Shown one piece after another: positions 33,040-44,009 of a stretch of 64,000 bases of DNA. The notes under the pieces are model-generated. The model was not told where the DNA came from, did no database searches, and was given only the letters and a program-made list of their open reading frames with translations. Each line of letters begins with the position of its first letter. Position 1 is the stretch's first letter. Source of the DNA: Diadophis punctatus similis (taxonomy: Eukaryota; Chordata; Lepidosauria; Squamata; Dipsadidae); the NCBI GenBank assembly GCA_023053685.1, contig JALIGW010000063.1, positions 1 to 64,000 on the forward strand, in the 5' to 3' direction. A program made the translations under genes and the position numbers.

Positions 33040-33245
33040 TGTGAGAAAACTCAGAAATTTTAGATACAAATTGACAGAACAATGCAAAGAACTTGAAAGG
33101 CTAAAAACTGTGAAGAAACCAGAATTCTTTTTACTGGGATTACAGAACAAAGAATTATATAACATTCATAGTGTTTATAAATGGTAACTGTGGCAAGATT
33201 ATTGTATGCTCAATGATGGAAGTATCATGGAATTCTCACTGTGGA
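33040..33245 (+). repeat. L1-like fragment, first copy of a direct repeat
   Basis: It encodes 'KPEFFLLGLQNKELYN', reminiscent of the L1 ORF2 C-terminus ('..LFLLGI..' in the L1 at 48424). About 150 bases recur at 33908-34060. Confidence 0.5.
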
Positions 33246-33257
33246 ATTCTGTGTGGA

Positions 33258-33905
33258 ATTCTCACATTTTGAAAAATAAAATGCACAGGTACAGTATATG
33301 TGGTACCTTGCTCAATAGTAGTAACCGTGAGAGGGATCTTGGAATCCTAATGGAAAACCATCTGAATATGAGCCAGCAGTGTGCAGCAGCTGCCAAAAAA
33401 AGCCAAATTAGTTCTAGGCAGCATAAACATAGAATGGAATGCCTGGAATTCACTACCTGACTCTGTGGTTTCTTCCCCAAACCCCCAAAACTTTAACCTT
33501 AGACTGTCTACAGTTAACCTCACCCCATTCCTAAGAGGTCTGTAATTGCATAAGCGCACCATTGTGCCTACAGTCCCTGTCTTACTGTCCTATTGTCCTC
33601 ATTTATCTGTACTTCTTTGCTTATGTTATGTTTATACAAACACCTACTCTCTTGTACATGTTTGACAAATAAATAAAATAAATAAATAAATAAAATAAAG
33701 AATCAAGATCACATGAAGTGTTAATACCACTTTATAATGCCTTGGTAAGGCCACACTTGGAATACTGCATCCAGTTTTGGTCGCCATGATGTAAAAAGGA
33801 TGTTGAGACGCTAGAAAGAGTGCAGAGAAGAGCAACAAAGATGATTAGGGGACTGGAGGCTAAAACATATGAAGATCTGGGTATGTCTAGTTTAATGAAA
33901 AGAAG
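33258..33905 (+). mobile_element. CR1 LINE fragment interrupted by an AAAT-tailed LINE
   Basis: 33258-33438 carries CR1 RT text ('[24 protein letters not shown]'). After the insertion at 33439-33702 it resumes at 33703 with 'cacttggaatactgcatccag' and 'aagatgattaggggactgga', later CR1 RT sequence. Confidence 0.7.
33439..33702 (+). mobile_element. AAAT-tailed LINE, 3' fragment
   Basis: 'aatgcctggaattcactacc' to the AAAT tail. Same 3' end as at 8600-8990. Inserted in the CR1. Confidence 0.85.
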
Positions 33906-33907
33906 AT

Positions 33908-34100
33908 CTTGAAAGGCTAAAACTTTTGAAGCAACCAGAATTCTTTTTTACTGGGATTACTGAGCAAAAAATTAGATGACATTCATAGTGTTTATAAAGG
34001 GTAACTGTGGCAAGATTATTGTGTGCTCAGTGATGGAAGTATCATGGAATTCTCAGAGTGGAAGACTAGATTGTGACAAATGTAGAATTTAAAGAAATGA
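33908..34100 (+). repeat. L1-like fragment, second copy of a direct repeat
   Basis: Repeats 33095-33240 with a few changes ('ggctaaaact', 'ccagaattctttttactggg', 'ggcaagattattgt'). Confidence 0.55.
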
Positions 34101-34450
34101 AAAATTGTCTGTTGGAAAGAAGGTTGGAAATCAGGTTATTTTTCTCTTCTTTATTTCTTGCATTCTCCTTTTTATTTATTTATTTCCTTTTTTCTTTTGA
34201 TTAACATTTCATTTTTTGGGGGAAAAAATCCTAATAAATTTAAATGTAAAAAGAGTTAGGGAAATAATACCAGATAAACTCAGACATAATATATCTATAA
34301 CTAGACAAACCCAGACATAATATGCATTCAGATAGGTGAGAGATTTTTTTTTTTGAGATTTGAAAATGCCTCCAAACCTCTCAGCCTTAGTTGGATTAGA
34401 AATAACATTTTGCTTCCATTGATTGTGTTCTGATACATTCATACTTTCAG

Positions 34451-34742
34451 GAAAACAATAACAGAGTACTGGAAAATACTATCCTTCCCTTTTGCAATCC
34501 AAGCGATCAACAAGGACCCCAACATTTCGTTCAATGTCACGCTGGGATACAACATCTATGACAATTATTTCAGAGCACAAATGACCTCGGAGGCTTTGCT
34601 GGACCTGCTTTCGGAGGGGGAGGCCAACGTTCCCAACTACAGCTGTGGAAGGCAGAGAAACACAGTGGCTGTTCTCGAAGGGGCTGATACTGACATCTCC
34701 TTCCAGATTTCAACCATGTTGGGAACCTACAAAATCCCTCAA
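34451..34742 (+). pseudogene. V2R locus C exon 2
   Basis: 292 bases, open. It contains '[19 protein letters not shown]', '[15 protein letters not shown]' and '[11 protein letters not shown]'. Acceptor ACTTTCAG; donor CAA|GTGTGT. Confidence 0.87.
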
Positions 34743-35051
34743 GTGTGTCTTTCTTGGTTTTCATTCATGCAAGTTTCAATCAGAGTTCCTCTGTTGTAAA
34801 TGAAGAGCAGAGTTCTATTGTGAGAATGGAATGAAGTAAGGATTGTATGAAGGTTCTATTGAATGGGAGAGAAGGTTCTGAGCAGATATATCCCATCCCT
34901 GGCACAATCTTGATGCAGCTTGTACAACTCTGCTGAATGTCGCTAGGGAAAGTTCTTCATTACAAGGAGTGAAACAATTCCTCCATTAAAGCTACATTTC
35001 TGTTTTTTTCTGGTCTTCAGTAAACTAGAGTTTCTTTGTGTTCCTTTTCAG

Positions 35052-36092
35052 ATCAGTCACAGTTTTGACTCCCGGATTCTGAGTGATGAAACTCAGTTTC
35101 CTTTCTTCTACCCAATGCTACCTGCTGAAGGAGTCCAGTATCCAGGGATAGTGAAGCTGGTCCTCCATTTCAGGTGGACCTTGGTGGGTCTCCTTGCTCC
35201 AGACACTGAGAATAGCAATAGCACTTTTCTTATATACCGCTTCATAGTGCTTTACAGCCCTCTCTAAGCGGTTTACAGAGTTCAGCATATTGCCCCCAAC
35301 AATCTGGGTCCTCATTTTACCGACCTCGGAAGGATGGAAGGCTGAGTCAACCTTGAGCCTAGTGAGATTTGAACAGCTGAACTGTTGAACTAGCAGTCAG
35401 CCTGCAATGGCTGCATTTAACCACTGCACCACTTCAGCTCAGAATGGACAAATGTTCATGAGGACATTGACTTCCATGCTGATCAGGAATGGCATTTGTC
35501 CAGTTATATCTCAAATCTTTCCCCCAGCTCTTGAGAGACAAAAGATATAAAAAAATATCACAGGTGGAGAAAGGTGAACATTTTTATTTATGGTGCAGAT
35601 ATGAATACATGTGTTGTAGGGTTTCAAATTATGCATCAGATATTTGCACTTCTTGCTGAACCTCTTAGAGGAAAAGTTATGATCACAACAATCCGCTGGG
35701 ACTTCAGTCGTTATTTGAGAGATGAAAGTATTCTCTTTCAATACATCCATAGTGTTTTTTCCTTTCTTATGAAGAAAAGTCAAATGGCAAACGATGATTG
35801 GCATATGGAGTTTTATTATTTCATGAGGCACTTTGTAGAGAACTCTTTCTTGTGCTCCTACACCATGGATGCCTTTTCGGTGAAAGTCTGGAGACGGTGC
35901 AAGCAGAAAGTAGACCTGGAAACTCTGAGGAAAGAGGAAAAGGATCGGATCCTGACTCTGGATAGCTATTTCATTTACAACACAGTCCGGGCTGTGGGAT
36001 GGGCCTTCAACACAGCTTATTTATCCAGATCCTGGAGGACAACATCTAAAAATATTAAAAACTTCAAAATTCCAGTGCTGAAGGCCTGGCAG
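35052..36092 (+). pseudogene. V2R locus C exon 3, split by a SINE and frameshifted
   Basis: Opens ISHSFDSRILSDETQF and runs to '[14 protein letters not shown]', where the SINE (35214-35440) interrupts. After it the frame continues 'GQMFMRTLTSMLIRNG' to a TAA near 35548, then another frame carries 'YHRWRKVNIFIYG' to 'IPVLKAWQ' at the donor. Without the SINE and its duplicated target the exon would be 809 bases, 11 more than in A and B. Confidence 0.88.
35214..35440 (-). mobile_element. tRNA-derived SINE inside exon 3
   Basis: On the minus strand it starts 'gagctgaagtggtgcagtgg' with box A-like TGGTGCAGTGG and box B-like GTTCAAATCTC, followed by a body with 'ggtcggtaaaatgaggaccc' and ending 'gtgctattgct'. 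It is flanked by AGAAT on both sides (35209-35213 and 35441-35445), a short target-site duplication. The body resembles CORE/MIR-type SINEs moved by L2. Confidence 0.85.
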
Positions 36093-36269
36093 GTAGTTAT
36101 TCTCTTTTTCACAGCTCTCCATTGAAGTTGAGAATCAATTTTACAATTGTAAGAACTGTGTAACTACTCTGACAATAGTAATAATTTAGTTTGAATATAA
36201 AAATTAAATGGACTTCCAACTGTCAATTGGTCTCCCTGTTTCTTTCATTTTATCTTGCTTGTTTCTAAA

Positions 36270-36660
36270 ACATAGAACATAGAATAACATAGTTGGAAGG
36301 AACCTTGGAGGTCATCTAGTCCCACCCCTTGCTCAAGTGGGAGACCCTATACCATTTCAGACAAATGGCTCTTCTTGAAAGCCTCCAGTGATGGAGCAAC
36401 CACAACTTCTGAATGCAAGTCATTCGATTGGTTGATTGTTCTCAGCATTAGGAAACTTCTTCCAAGTTCTAGGTTGCTTCTTTCCTTGGTTTCCATCCAT
36501 TGCCTCTTGTCCCACCTTCAGGTGCTTTGGGAAATAGTTTGACCCACTCATCCTTGTAGCAGCCCCTCAAATATTGGAAACCCCCTCATGTCACCCCAGT
36601 TCTTTCTTTCACTAAACAAGACATGTCAAATTCCTGTAGCTGTTCTTCATATGTTTAACT
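36270..36660 (-). mobile_element. CR1 LINE 3' fragment
   Basis: The reverse complement contains 'ggttccttccaactatgtt' and 'agcccctcaaatattgg' in reverse, the CR1 3' end. It lies in intron 3 of locus C. Confidence 0.7.
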
Positions 36661-36665
36661 TCATA

Positions 36666-36958
36666 TGTTTCATATGGAACACTTTACCTGACTCAGTAAT
36701 TTATTCCCCAAACCCCAAAAACTTCAACCTCAGATTATCTACCATCGACCTCACCCCATTCCTAAGAGGTCGGTAAGGGGTGTGCATAAGCGCACAATCG
36801 TGCCTGCCGTTCCTGTCCTAATGTACCCATATATTCATACCTCTTTTACTTTTATTCATGCTTGTACTATTACATATATATTCAATCATGTTTTACTGTT
36901 TATACTTTGCTTATAATCATATATGCTTGACAAATAAACAAATACAAATACAAACTTC
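36666..36958 (+). mobile_element. AAAT-tailed LINE, 3' fragment
   Basis: It encodes '[19 protein letters not shown]' ending FLRGR, then the family 3' untranslated region and an AAAC/AAAT-rich tail. Its tail faces the tail of the next copy. Confidence 0.82.
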
Positions 36959-37017
36959 CAACTTGTTTTGTTTTATTTTATTTTTAACAGCTTCATGCTA
37001 ACTACTGATTTGCATTC

Positions 37018-37682
37018 ACCTCTTTATTTATTTATTTATTTATTTATTTTTATTTTTATTTTTATTTTATTTTACTTGTCAAAAGGTGTACAAGATATCA
37101 GGTATGGTATAAACAAAAACAAAAGCAAAGTAGGTATAGGTAAATTTGGATAATAGGACAGTAAGACAGGGATGGTAGGCACAATGATGCGCTTATGCAT
37201 GCCCCTTACAGACTTCTGAAGAATGGGGTGAGGTCGACTGTAGACAGTCTAAGGTTAAAGTTTTTGGGGTTTGGGGAACAAACCACAGAGTCAGGTAGTG
37301 CATTCCAGGCACTGATCACTCTGTTGCTGAAGTCGTATTTTCTGCAGTCGAGTTTGCAGTGGTTTACACTGAGTTTGTATCTATTGTGTGCTTGTGTATT
37401 GCTGCGGGTGAAATGGAAGTAATAATTGACAGGAAGGACTTTTTGATATATGATTTTATGAACTACATTTAGATCAGATCGAAGGCGACGTAGCTCTAAG
37501 TTATGTAAGCCCAAAATTTCAAGTCTGCTGGAATAAGGTCTTCTGTTGCGAGCAGAGGAGTGGAGGACTCTTCTTGTGAAATATTTCTGGATTCTCTCAA
37601 TTGTATTAATGTCTGATATGCAGTGTGGGTTCCAGACAGGTGAGCTGTATTCAAGGATTGGTCTGGCAAATGTTTTGTATCT
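37018..37682 (-). mobile_element. AAAT-tailed LINE, 3' fragment
   Basis: Tail TTTA/TTTTTA at 37018-37070, then the minus-strand RT C-terminus ('FARPILEYSSPVWNPH', 'WNALPDSVVCSPNPKNF') open for about 150 codons. 5'-truncated at about 37682. Confidence 0.85.
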
Positions 37683-38430
37683 TTGACTCTTTTCTTTACA
37701 AGCAGGGGCACTAACCCTGTCCCACCCAAGCTCAGAAAATGTGCTGTCCATATCAGGCAGTTAAACACTCTGATCCTCTCACCTCCTGGGCTGCCCTTCA
37801 GCTCCAAAGGAGCCTTGACTCAGAGGGGGTCCCATTCCTCGGCTAAGACCCCCTTTGGATTCCTCTTCCCCTGCTTAGACTCTCAGCAGGATCTGAGATA
37901 TCAAAACATCTCATCAAGTCGTAAGATAGGGAGAAACATCTATGGGACAAGACACTAAGAGGGCGGAGGTCAATGGTTTGACTAGGAGAAAGTCTAGAAG
38001 GAGCAAGAGTGAAGACCATTCCATAAAATCTTCCGTAGATGTTGCATAAAATTGCAAGGAGGTGACCTTAACTGGTGAAAGAGAATCATCTGTCACAGTG
38101 AGGATCTGGGGTCTTTTTCCATAGCAAATAACTCATCTATCACCAAGGTGATAGTGCAAGGTGCAAGGTGATAATGCAAGACTCGTAAGCACAACATTCT
38201 ACTAGAGCAAAGGCTCCAATAGTTATCCTCAAGGTGAGCAAAGATTTTTCTCTTCCTATCCTCCCATGGATCTGTACACCAGTTCTTTATAGCCTTGTTT
38301 CTTTGTGGGGCCTTTTATTTCATTTTGACTTCACTGGCAGAATTCCTTCAGTGTGCTTGTGCACTGCATTCCCTTCCTTTAGGGTTTTAACGTTGGACCT
38401 CACTAGCTCACACTCGATGTTGTATATCAA

Positions 38431-38670
38431 TAGCAAGAGCACTTAGGCTTATATACCGCTTCACAGTGATTTACATCCCTCTCTAAGCGGTTTTACAGAG
38501 TCAGCATATTGCCCCCAACAATCTGGGTCCTCATTTTACCGACCTCTGAAGGATGGAAGGCTGAGTCAACCTTGAGCCTGGTGAGATTTGATCTGCCAAA
38601 CTGCTGGCAGTTGGTGATCAGCAGAAGTAGCCTGCAGCACTGCACTCTAACCACCGTGCCACCACAGCTC
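38431..38670 (-). mobile_element. tRNA-derived SINE (second copy)
   Basis: Same family as the SINE in exon 3 of locus C: 'aagcggttttacagagtcag', 'ggtcctcattttaccgacct', ending 'ccaccacagctc'. In intron 3 of locus C. Confidence 0.8.
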
Positions 38671-38915
38671 CTTAGTATTGTTTGCTAAACTTCCCTTTGT
38701 TTTCTAATGTTCCTCTGCAGTGACAATTATGAATGGGGAGAGATAAAGGACAACTTTTGTCAGTCTTTGCTTTGAATGGTTATTTTTAGTCCTTTTAATA
38801 GATTTTTAAAAATTGCATATTCCTCAGTGCAGATCATTCCAGCACAAACTGAGGATTTTTGCCATAGAGCTTTGTATGTCATTTGTAACATTGTCATTTT
38901 CCTCTTCCATTCCAG

Positions 38916-39143
38916 CTTCATTCGTTCCTTCAAAGCTCTCAGTTCTATAATAATTGCATCAATGGAGTATATTTAGATCAGAATGGAGAGCTGGTAGCAG
39001 ACCTGGACATTGTGCATTGGATTATTTTACCTAATATGTCAATCAACAAAGGGACATTTGGAAGTCTAGAAAGAAAGGGATCCTTGGATTTCAAGTTGAT
39101 GATCAACCAGAATGCTACTGCAAAGATGGAAATGCTGGACAAG
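38916..39143 (+). pseudogene. V2R locus C exon 4
   Basis: 228 bases, open: 'LHSFLQSSQFYNNC', 'GVYLDQNGELVADLDI' and ending 'MEMLDK'. Acceptor TTCCATTCCAG, donor GTGGGG, phase 0 at both ends. Five codons longer than exon 4 of A and B. Confidence 0.87.
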
Positions 39144-39409
39144 GTGGGGAAAAGATCTTATTTGACCCTTTCTGAAGGTCTCACCAAGAGGAGAGCAGAG
39201 TTGGGGCAGGGATGTCACTTGAGTTCTCCCAGAGAGGAAACATCTCCTTTGGTTGCCTGTTCAGGTGTCTGAGAAAAATATCCTTACTTCCAGTTAGTAG
39301 TGTATCAGTTTTCTGTGGGGGAGCAAGACTTAAATCATAAGGCAACATGATTCACTTCTCCAAAGCAGAGAATCCTTCCAACTTTCCCTTGAGTATGTGC
39401 TTGACAAGA

Positions 39410-40150
39410 GTAAGACAGATGATTAGGGGACTAGAGGCTCAACTATTTTTATTTTGTTTTATTTATTTAGTTTGTCAAACATATACAATATCACAGGTAT
39501 AAATATAAATACAGACATGAACATAGGAAATGAGTACGAATAAATGGGGACAGTAGGACAGGGACGGTAGGCATGCTGGTGCACTTATGCACGCCCCTTA
39601 AAGATCTCTTAGGAATGGTGTGAGGTCAACAGTAGACAGTCTAAGGTTAAAGTTTTGGGGGTTTGGGGAAGAAACCACAGAGTCCAGGTAGGGCATTCCA
39701 GGCATTGACCGCTCTGTTGCTGAAGTCGTATTTTCTGCAGTCGAGTTTGGAGCGGTTTACCTTGAGTTTATATCTAGTGTATCTATAACATCAATAGTTG
39801 TAGAAATTGGAAATGTCAATTCGAACAAAAAGAAAGACTAGGGGTGACTTGATAGCAGTCTCCCAATATTTGGGGCCTGTCACAGAGAAGGTGTCAACCT
39901 ATTCTCCAAATCATCAGCAGACAAGGCAGGAAGTAACAGATGGAAACTTATCAAAGAGAGATCCAAGCAAGAATTAAGGAGAAATTATCCATCAGTAAGA
40001 ACACTTAATCAGTGGAACAGCTTACCTATAGAAGGAAATTGGACAGCTATTTGTCCATAATGGTATAAGGTCTCCTGCTTAAGCAGGAGGTTGGACTTGA
40101 GAACCTCCAAGGCCCCTTCCAACTCTATTATTCTATATTCTGTAAAAATA
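39410..40150 (+). mobile_element. CR1 LINE fragment interrupted by an AAAT-tailed LINE
   Basis: CR1 text at 39417-39441 ('agatgattaggggactagag') and from 39784 to 40140, where it ends with 'ggttggacttgagaacctcc' and 'ccttccaactctattattct', the CR1 3' end. The break between the halves is filled by a minus-strand LINE. Confidence 0.75.
39446..39778 (-). mobile_element. AAAT-tailed LINE, 3' fragment
   Basis: 'tagtttgtcaaacatatac' tail and 'gcacttatgcacgcccctta', reverse of the family 3' end; truncated near 39778. Confidence 0.82.
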
Positions 40151-40353
40151 TTGTTTGTGAGAAACATTAGAAGAGAAGATAAATAGGCAACAACAAGCAG
40201 CCAAATCGGTTGGATGAGCTTCGCATTTTTGTAGGGTTTAGATTTAGCAAATCTAAGCCTTGAACTGCAGAGCTCCAAACTTTTCCTTTTACTTCCTTTA
40301 GGAAATACAATAATTCATTTGTGGATTTCATTTCTTTCCCTCCCTCTGCCCAG

Positions 40354-40480
40354 CCCCTCCCCCCTTCCAGGTGTGTGGAAAGTTGTTCTGCTGGGTTCAT
40401 GAAGGTGGCTCAGGAAGGGGAGCCCATCTGCTGCTACAATTGTCCTCCATGTGCAGAAGGATCCATCTCCACCATGGAAG
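40354..40480 (+). pseudogene. V2R locus C exon 5 (cysteine-rich)
   Basis: 127 bases, phase 0 in and 1 out, as in locus B. It encodes '[15 protein letters not shown]' and '[20 protein letters not shown]', the nine-cysteine linker joining ligand domain and membrane domain. The nearer CAG at 40370 is not used because it would break the frame. Donor GTGGGT. Confidence 0.85.
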
Positions 40481-41015
40481 GTGGGTGACAGCAGGAGAAA
40501 GTCTTTTTGGGAGGATGAGAACACTGACATTTTCCATGAACTTGCATTTTTGAAGACTTTGTCAGAGTGGGTCCCATCCCTTTGAGTCTTGATTGAAATA
40601 TGCATTTATTTCATACTGAATTAGAAGAAATTATCTCAGAGGTTAATCTGCTATACTAGTCAAGTAAACTGAGTCATAAATTATGGATAAAGATACAGGA
40701 TAAATGAGAGTTGAGTACTGTGAGACAGGTAACATCTCTTCTTCTTTCTCTTTTACAACGCATCTTCTATGTATCAAATTATTATTTACATCATTGTTCT
40801 GAATAGTGAGAGATTCCAGAATTCAGTATATATTGATTGAAACTTGATTGGGTCTTTGAAGAGGATTGAACAGATTGTTCCAGGTGTCCATGTCTGGTAG
40901 CAACCAATCACAGCTCAGATTTCAGTTTCCCAAATTTCAATCTCTATACTGAACAGGATGCAAACCTGATGAACTAAATTGATAGTTTGACTGTTTCTGT
41001 TTCAGATTATTTATA

Positions 41016-42025
41016 TACCGTATTTTTCGGAGTATAAGACGCACCTTTTTACCCCCAGAAAGAAAGTGAAAACTTGGGTGCGTCTTAAACACCGAATGTA
41101 GCCCCACCCACCCAGCCACCCCCACCCTTTGGCCTCTGTCTTCCAGCAATTTACCTGTTTGCAGCAGAGGGAAGAGCCTGTAAAGCCAAGCAAGTCACTA
41201 GCAGCTTCCCGACCTACAGCTGATTTGCCACGTACTAAAATGAAACTGAAACTGAAACTGCAAAGAGGCAAATAGCAGGGAAAGACATGCAGATTTTTAT
41301 TTTTTGCTGAACTGGATGGAAGGGGGTAAGTGAATAACTATGAATGTCTGTAGAATGTTCAAATTATTAGACTTATTTTTTAAAGACTGCTTTATTATTG
41401 TTCTAGAGCCAGGGGTCTCCAACCTTGGCAATTTTAAGACTTGTGGACTTCAACTCCCAAAATTCCGCAGCCAGATTTGTTAGATTTGATGGCTGTGGAA
41501 TTCAGGGAGTTGAAGTCCACAAGTCTTAAAGTTGCCAAGGTTGGACATCCCTGTAAATCTAGACAACTTAACAAAAAAAAGCTTTTTAAAATAAAATCTT
41601 GCTCTGAAGAGGCCCAGTGCTATTGTATCTTCTTTTAAATAAAAGAGAATAATGTATACTTCCAGAAATTTTAATTAATTTTAACAGCTCTGTACAAGTA
41701 TAGTCTAAAATGTAACAGTGTCCTGTTTAGTATTAGAGTTTAGTTACCTTGGAGTAGATCTATTTACATAATTGGGAGGAGTTAGTGTGACTACATTTAA
41801 GAAAACTTTCTGGCATAATGTACATATCTCCAATTCTTTGCTATTTCTATGGGTCAAGCACACATGCACAGAAATACACAGCAAACAGTGTATATCATCT
41901 GTGCTCTTGGTTGTTTGCTGTTTGGCAAATTGCTTGGAGGCAGAGGACTTTTTCCATGTTTTCCTCCCCCAAAACTAATGTGCGTCTTATACTTCGGTGC
42001 GTCTTATACACCGAAAAATACGGTA
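41016..42025. mobile_element. Non-autonomous DNA transposon with terminal inverted repeats
   Basis: Left end TACCGTATTTTTCGGAGTAT; right end, reversed, TACCGTATTTTTCGGTGTAT. The inverted ends run about 30 bases and continue 'aagacgcacc'. The terminal TA may be target duplication. No transposase is seen inside. It holds a separate long hairpin at 41412-41553. Confidence 0.8.
41412..41553. repeat. Long inverted repeat (hairpin)
   Basis: Arms of about 60 bases, for example 'gacttgtggacttcaactcc' at 41438-41457 and 'ggagttgaagtccacaagtc' at 41506-41525, with a short loop. This is a foldback element or a nested palindromic repeat. Confidence 0.85.
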
Positions 42026-42419
42026 CTTAAATCGTTGCTATGGAAATTAGTAGTTTACTCAAGTTTGATAAGGTAACAGTAGACCAAATATGATTCCAGA
42101 ATTGGATATTCGATGCATGATTCCAACAAAATTACATCGGTCAGAGTTGCTTCTTAAGTCAGGCTGCAGCCAACTGTCTTTAATCAAAGGATTGATTCCT
42201 TTGTTAATGGAATCTCATAGTGTATGTTTGATCTTCATTCTACTCACTGTCTTTGGAGTTGGGTGTCCTTGCATAATAATCATCTTACTGATTCATTTCT
42301 TCAGTTGGTTCCTGAATTTGATCAGGTGATTCCTGGCTTGTGTCTCCTAAGGCTGACATTCTATGGGTTCTGATGGAGGCTGTTCTTTAGATTCATTCTC
42401 TGATTCCTGACCCATAAAG

Positions 42420-42588
42420 AGGAGAGGAGAGGAGGGGAGGGGAGCGGAGGGGAGGGAAGAGAAGAAGAGAAGAGAAGAGAAGAGAAGAGAAGAGAAGTGA
42501 AGAGAAGAGAAGAGAAGAGAAGAGAAGAGAAGAGAAGAGAAGAGAAGAGAAGAGAAGAGAAGAGAAGAGAAGAGAAGAGAAGAGAAGA
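42420..42588. repeat. AGAAG/GAGGG short tandem repeat
   Basis: A purine-only tract: GGAGG-rich at 42420-42458, then about 25 units of AGAAG. A strand-asymmetric tract of this kind can form triplex DNA. Open frames across it are artefacts. Confidence 0.95.
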
Positions 42589-43120
42589 TTCATGGCTCAA
42601 GGCCAAGTTTAACCTCCTTCTTGACTTGGTGCAAAGGTGCTTATTTTGCTGCATATACAAAATAGAGGGATGCATTTTAATGTCCTCACTCCATATCCAA
42701 TTCATCTTCACCTCCATCTAATCTTTTTTGCTACATGGCAACAGGGCTGGTTATACAATTCAGCTGGCATAAGTCACACCAAGCACTCCTTCAAATGAAC
42801 ACAATTGAAGACTTTCAATTGTAAGCTCCATTCCATGGGTGTCTTAAAGCACCAAGAAAAGACTGGGCTCCACTTTTCAAGAGGTTGAGCAGTGGAAAGG
42901 AAAAACGGTGGAACTGCCTTCCTTCCTTGAATCCTCCCTCCCTCCTTCTCTCTCAACAAGCTCATTGGTGAAATGGAGACATTAAAAAAGAAAAGAGGTT
43001 TTTAGCTGGAGAGAAATGAAGAGAGACACCTACACACATTCACACCAAAAATTGTTTTACCCAAACTATATGTTTCATTAAAGGACATGTTAAATGAGAC
43101 CCTACTGTGCTCTTTTTCAG

Positions 43121-44009
43121 ATGCAGACAAATGTACCAAATGTCCGGAAGATCAACATCCAAACACCAATCAAGTTCACTGTATTCCCAAGATTAAAAGC
43201 TATCTTTCTTATAAGGAAAATCTGGGGATTATCCAGACTTCCATTGCCTTGTTCCTCTCTTTAACCACAGGCTTTGGCTTGGGGATCTTCATTAACTTCA
43301 TGGAAACACCAATTGTCAAAGCCAACAACTGGGATCTCTCCTACATCCTCCTGGTCTCCCTCCTGCTTTCCATCTTGACCTCCTTTCTGTTCATTGGCCG
43401 GCCAAGGAGGGTGACCTGCCTCCTTCGACAAACAGCCTTCAGCATCGTCTTCTCAATTGCCATTTCTTCAATCTTGGCCAAAACAATCACAGTGGTGTTG
43501 GCCTTCTTGGCCACAAAACCAGGGAATAAAGTGCAGAGATGGTTGGGGAAGAGCTTGGCCAACTCCATTGTCCTTTCTGGTTCTGGCCTCCAAATTGTCA
43601 TCTGCAGCATCTGGTTGGGAACTTTCCCCCCGTTCCCTGACTCTGACATGCACTCCCAACTTAGAGAGATCATCCTACAATGCAATGATGGTTCCGTCAC
43701 CATGTTTTATGTTGCACTTGGGTACATGGGCTTCCTGTCTGCCGTCTGCTTCACGGTGGCTTTCCTGGCCCGGAATCTCCCTGGGGCTTTCAACGAAGCC
43801 AAGCTGATCTCCTTCAGCATGCTGGTCTTCTGCAGTGTCTGGGTGTCCTTTGTGCCTGCCTACCTGAGCACCAAGGGGAAGTGGCTGTTCAGATCTTCTC
43901 CATCTTGGCCTCCAGTGCTGGCTTGCTGGGCTGCATCTTCATCCCCAAGTGCTACATTATTATTGTTAGGCCAGATCTGAATACCAGAGAACATTTGATG
44001 TCAAAATAA
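43121..44009 (+). pseudogene. V2R locus C exon 6 (seven-helix domain), frameshifted
   Basis: Starts [15 protein letters not shown] after CTTTTTCAG and holds the seven-helix domain ('[15 protein letters not shown]', '[18 protein letters not shown]', '[19 protein letters not shown]', '[17 protein letters not shown]'). At about 43881 seven bases present in locus B are missing, after 'STKGK'. The original frame ends at 43980; the ancestral stop would be TAA at 44007-44009. Confidence 0.9.

Larger units (their letters stand above)
31821..44009 (+). pseudogene. V2R locus C: type-2 vomeronasal receptor, six exons, disabled
   Basis: Exons by splice site and phase: exon 1 31821-32026, exon 2 34451-34742, exon 3 35052-36092, exon 4 38916-39143, exon 5 40354-40480, exon 6 43121-44009. 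The parts encode a signal peptide, Venus-flytrap domain, Cys-rich linker and seven-helix domain, in the class C receptor order. Three lesions: a SINE of about 227 bases in exon 3; a frameshift with TAA near 35548 in exon 3; and a 7-base deletion near 43881 in exon 6 that throws the last 40 codons out of frame. It lies in the opposite orientation to A and B, head to head with A. Confidence 0.9.

Noticed and set aside
40371..40380. Exon 5 of V2R locus C starting at the nearer CAG (40370)
   Set aside because: It would put the cysteine-rich linker out of phase; the CAG ending at 40353 gives 127 bases and the right phase, as in locus B.
42361..42721. Open frames rich in Ser-Leu-Phe or Arg-Glu-Lys
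   Set aside because: Translation of the AGAAG tract.
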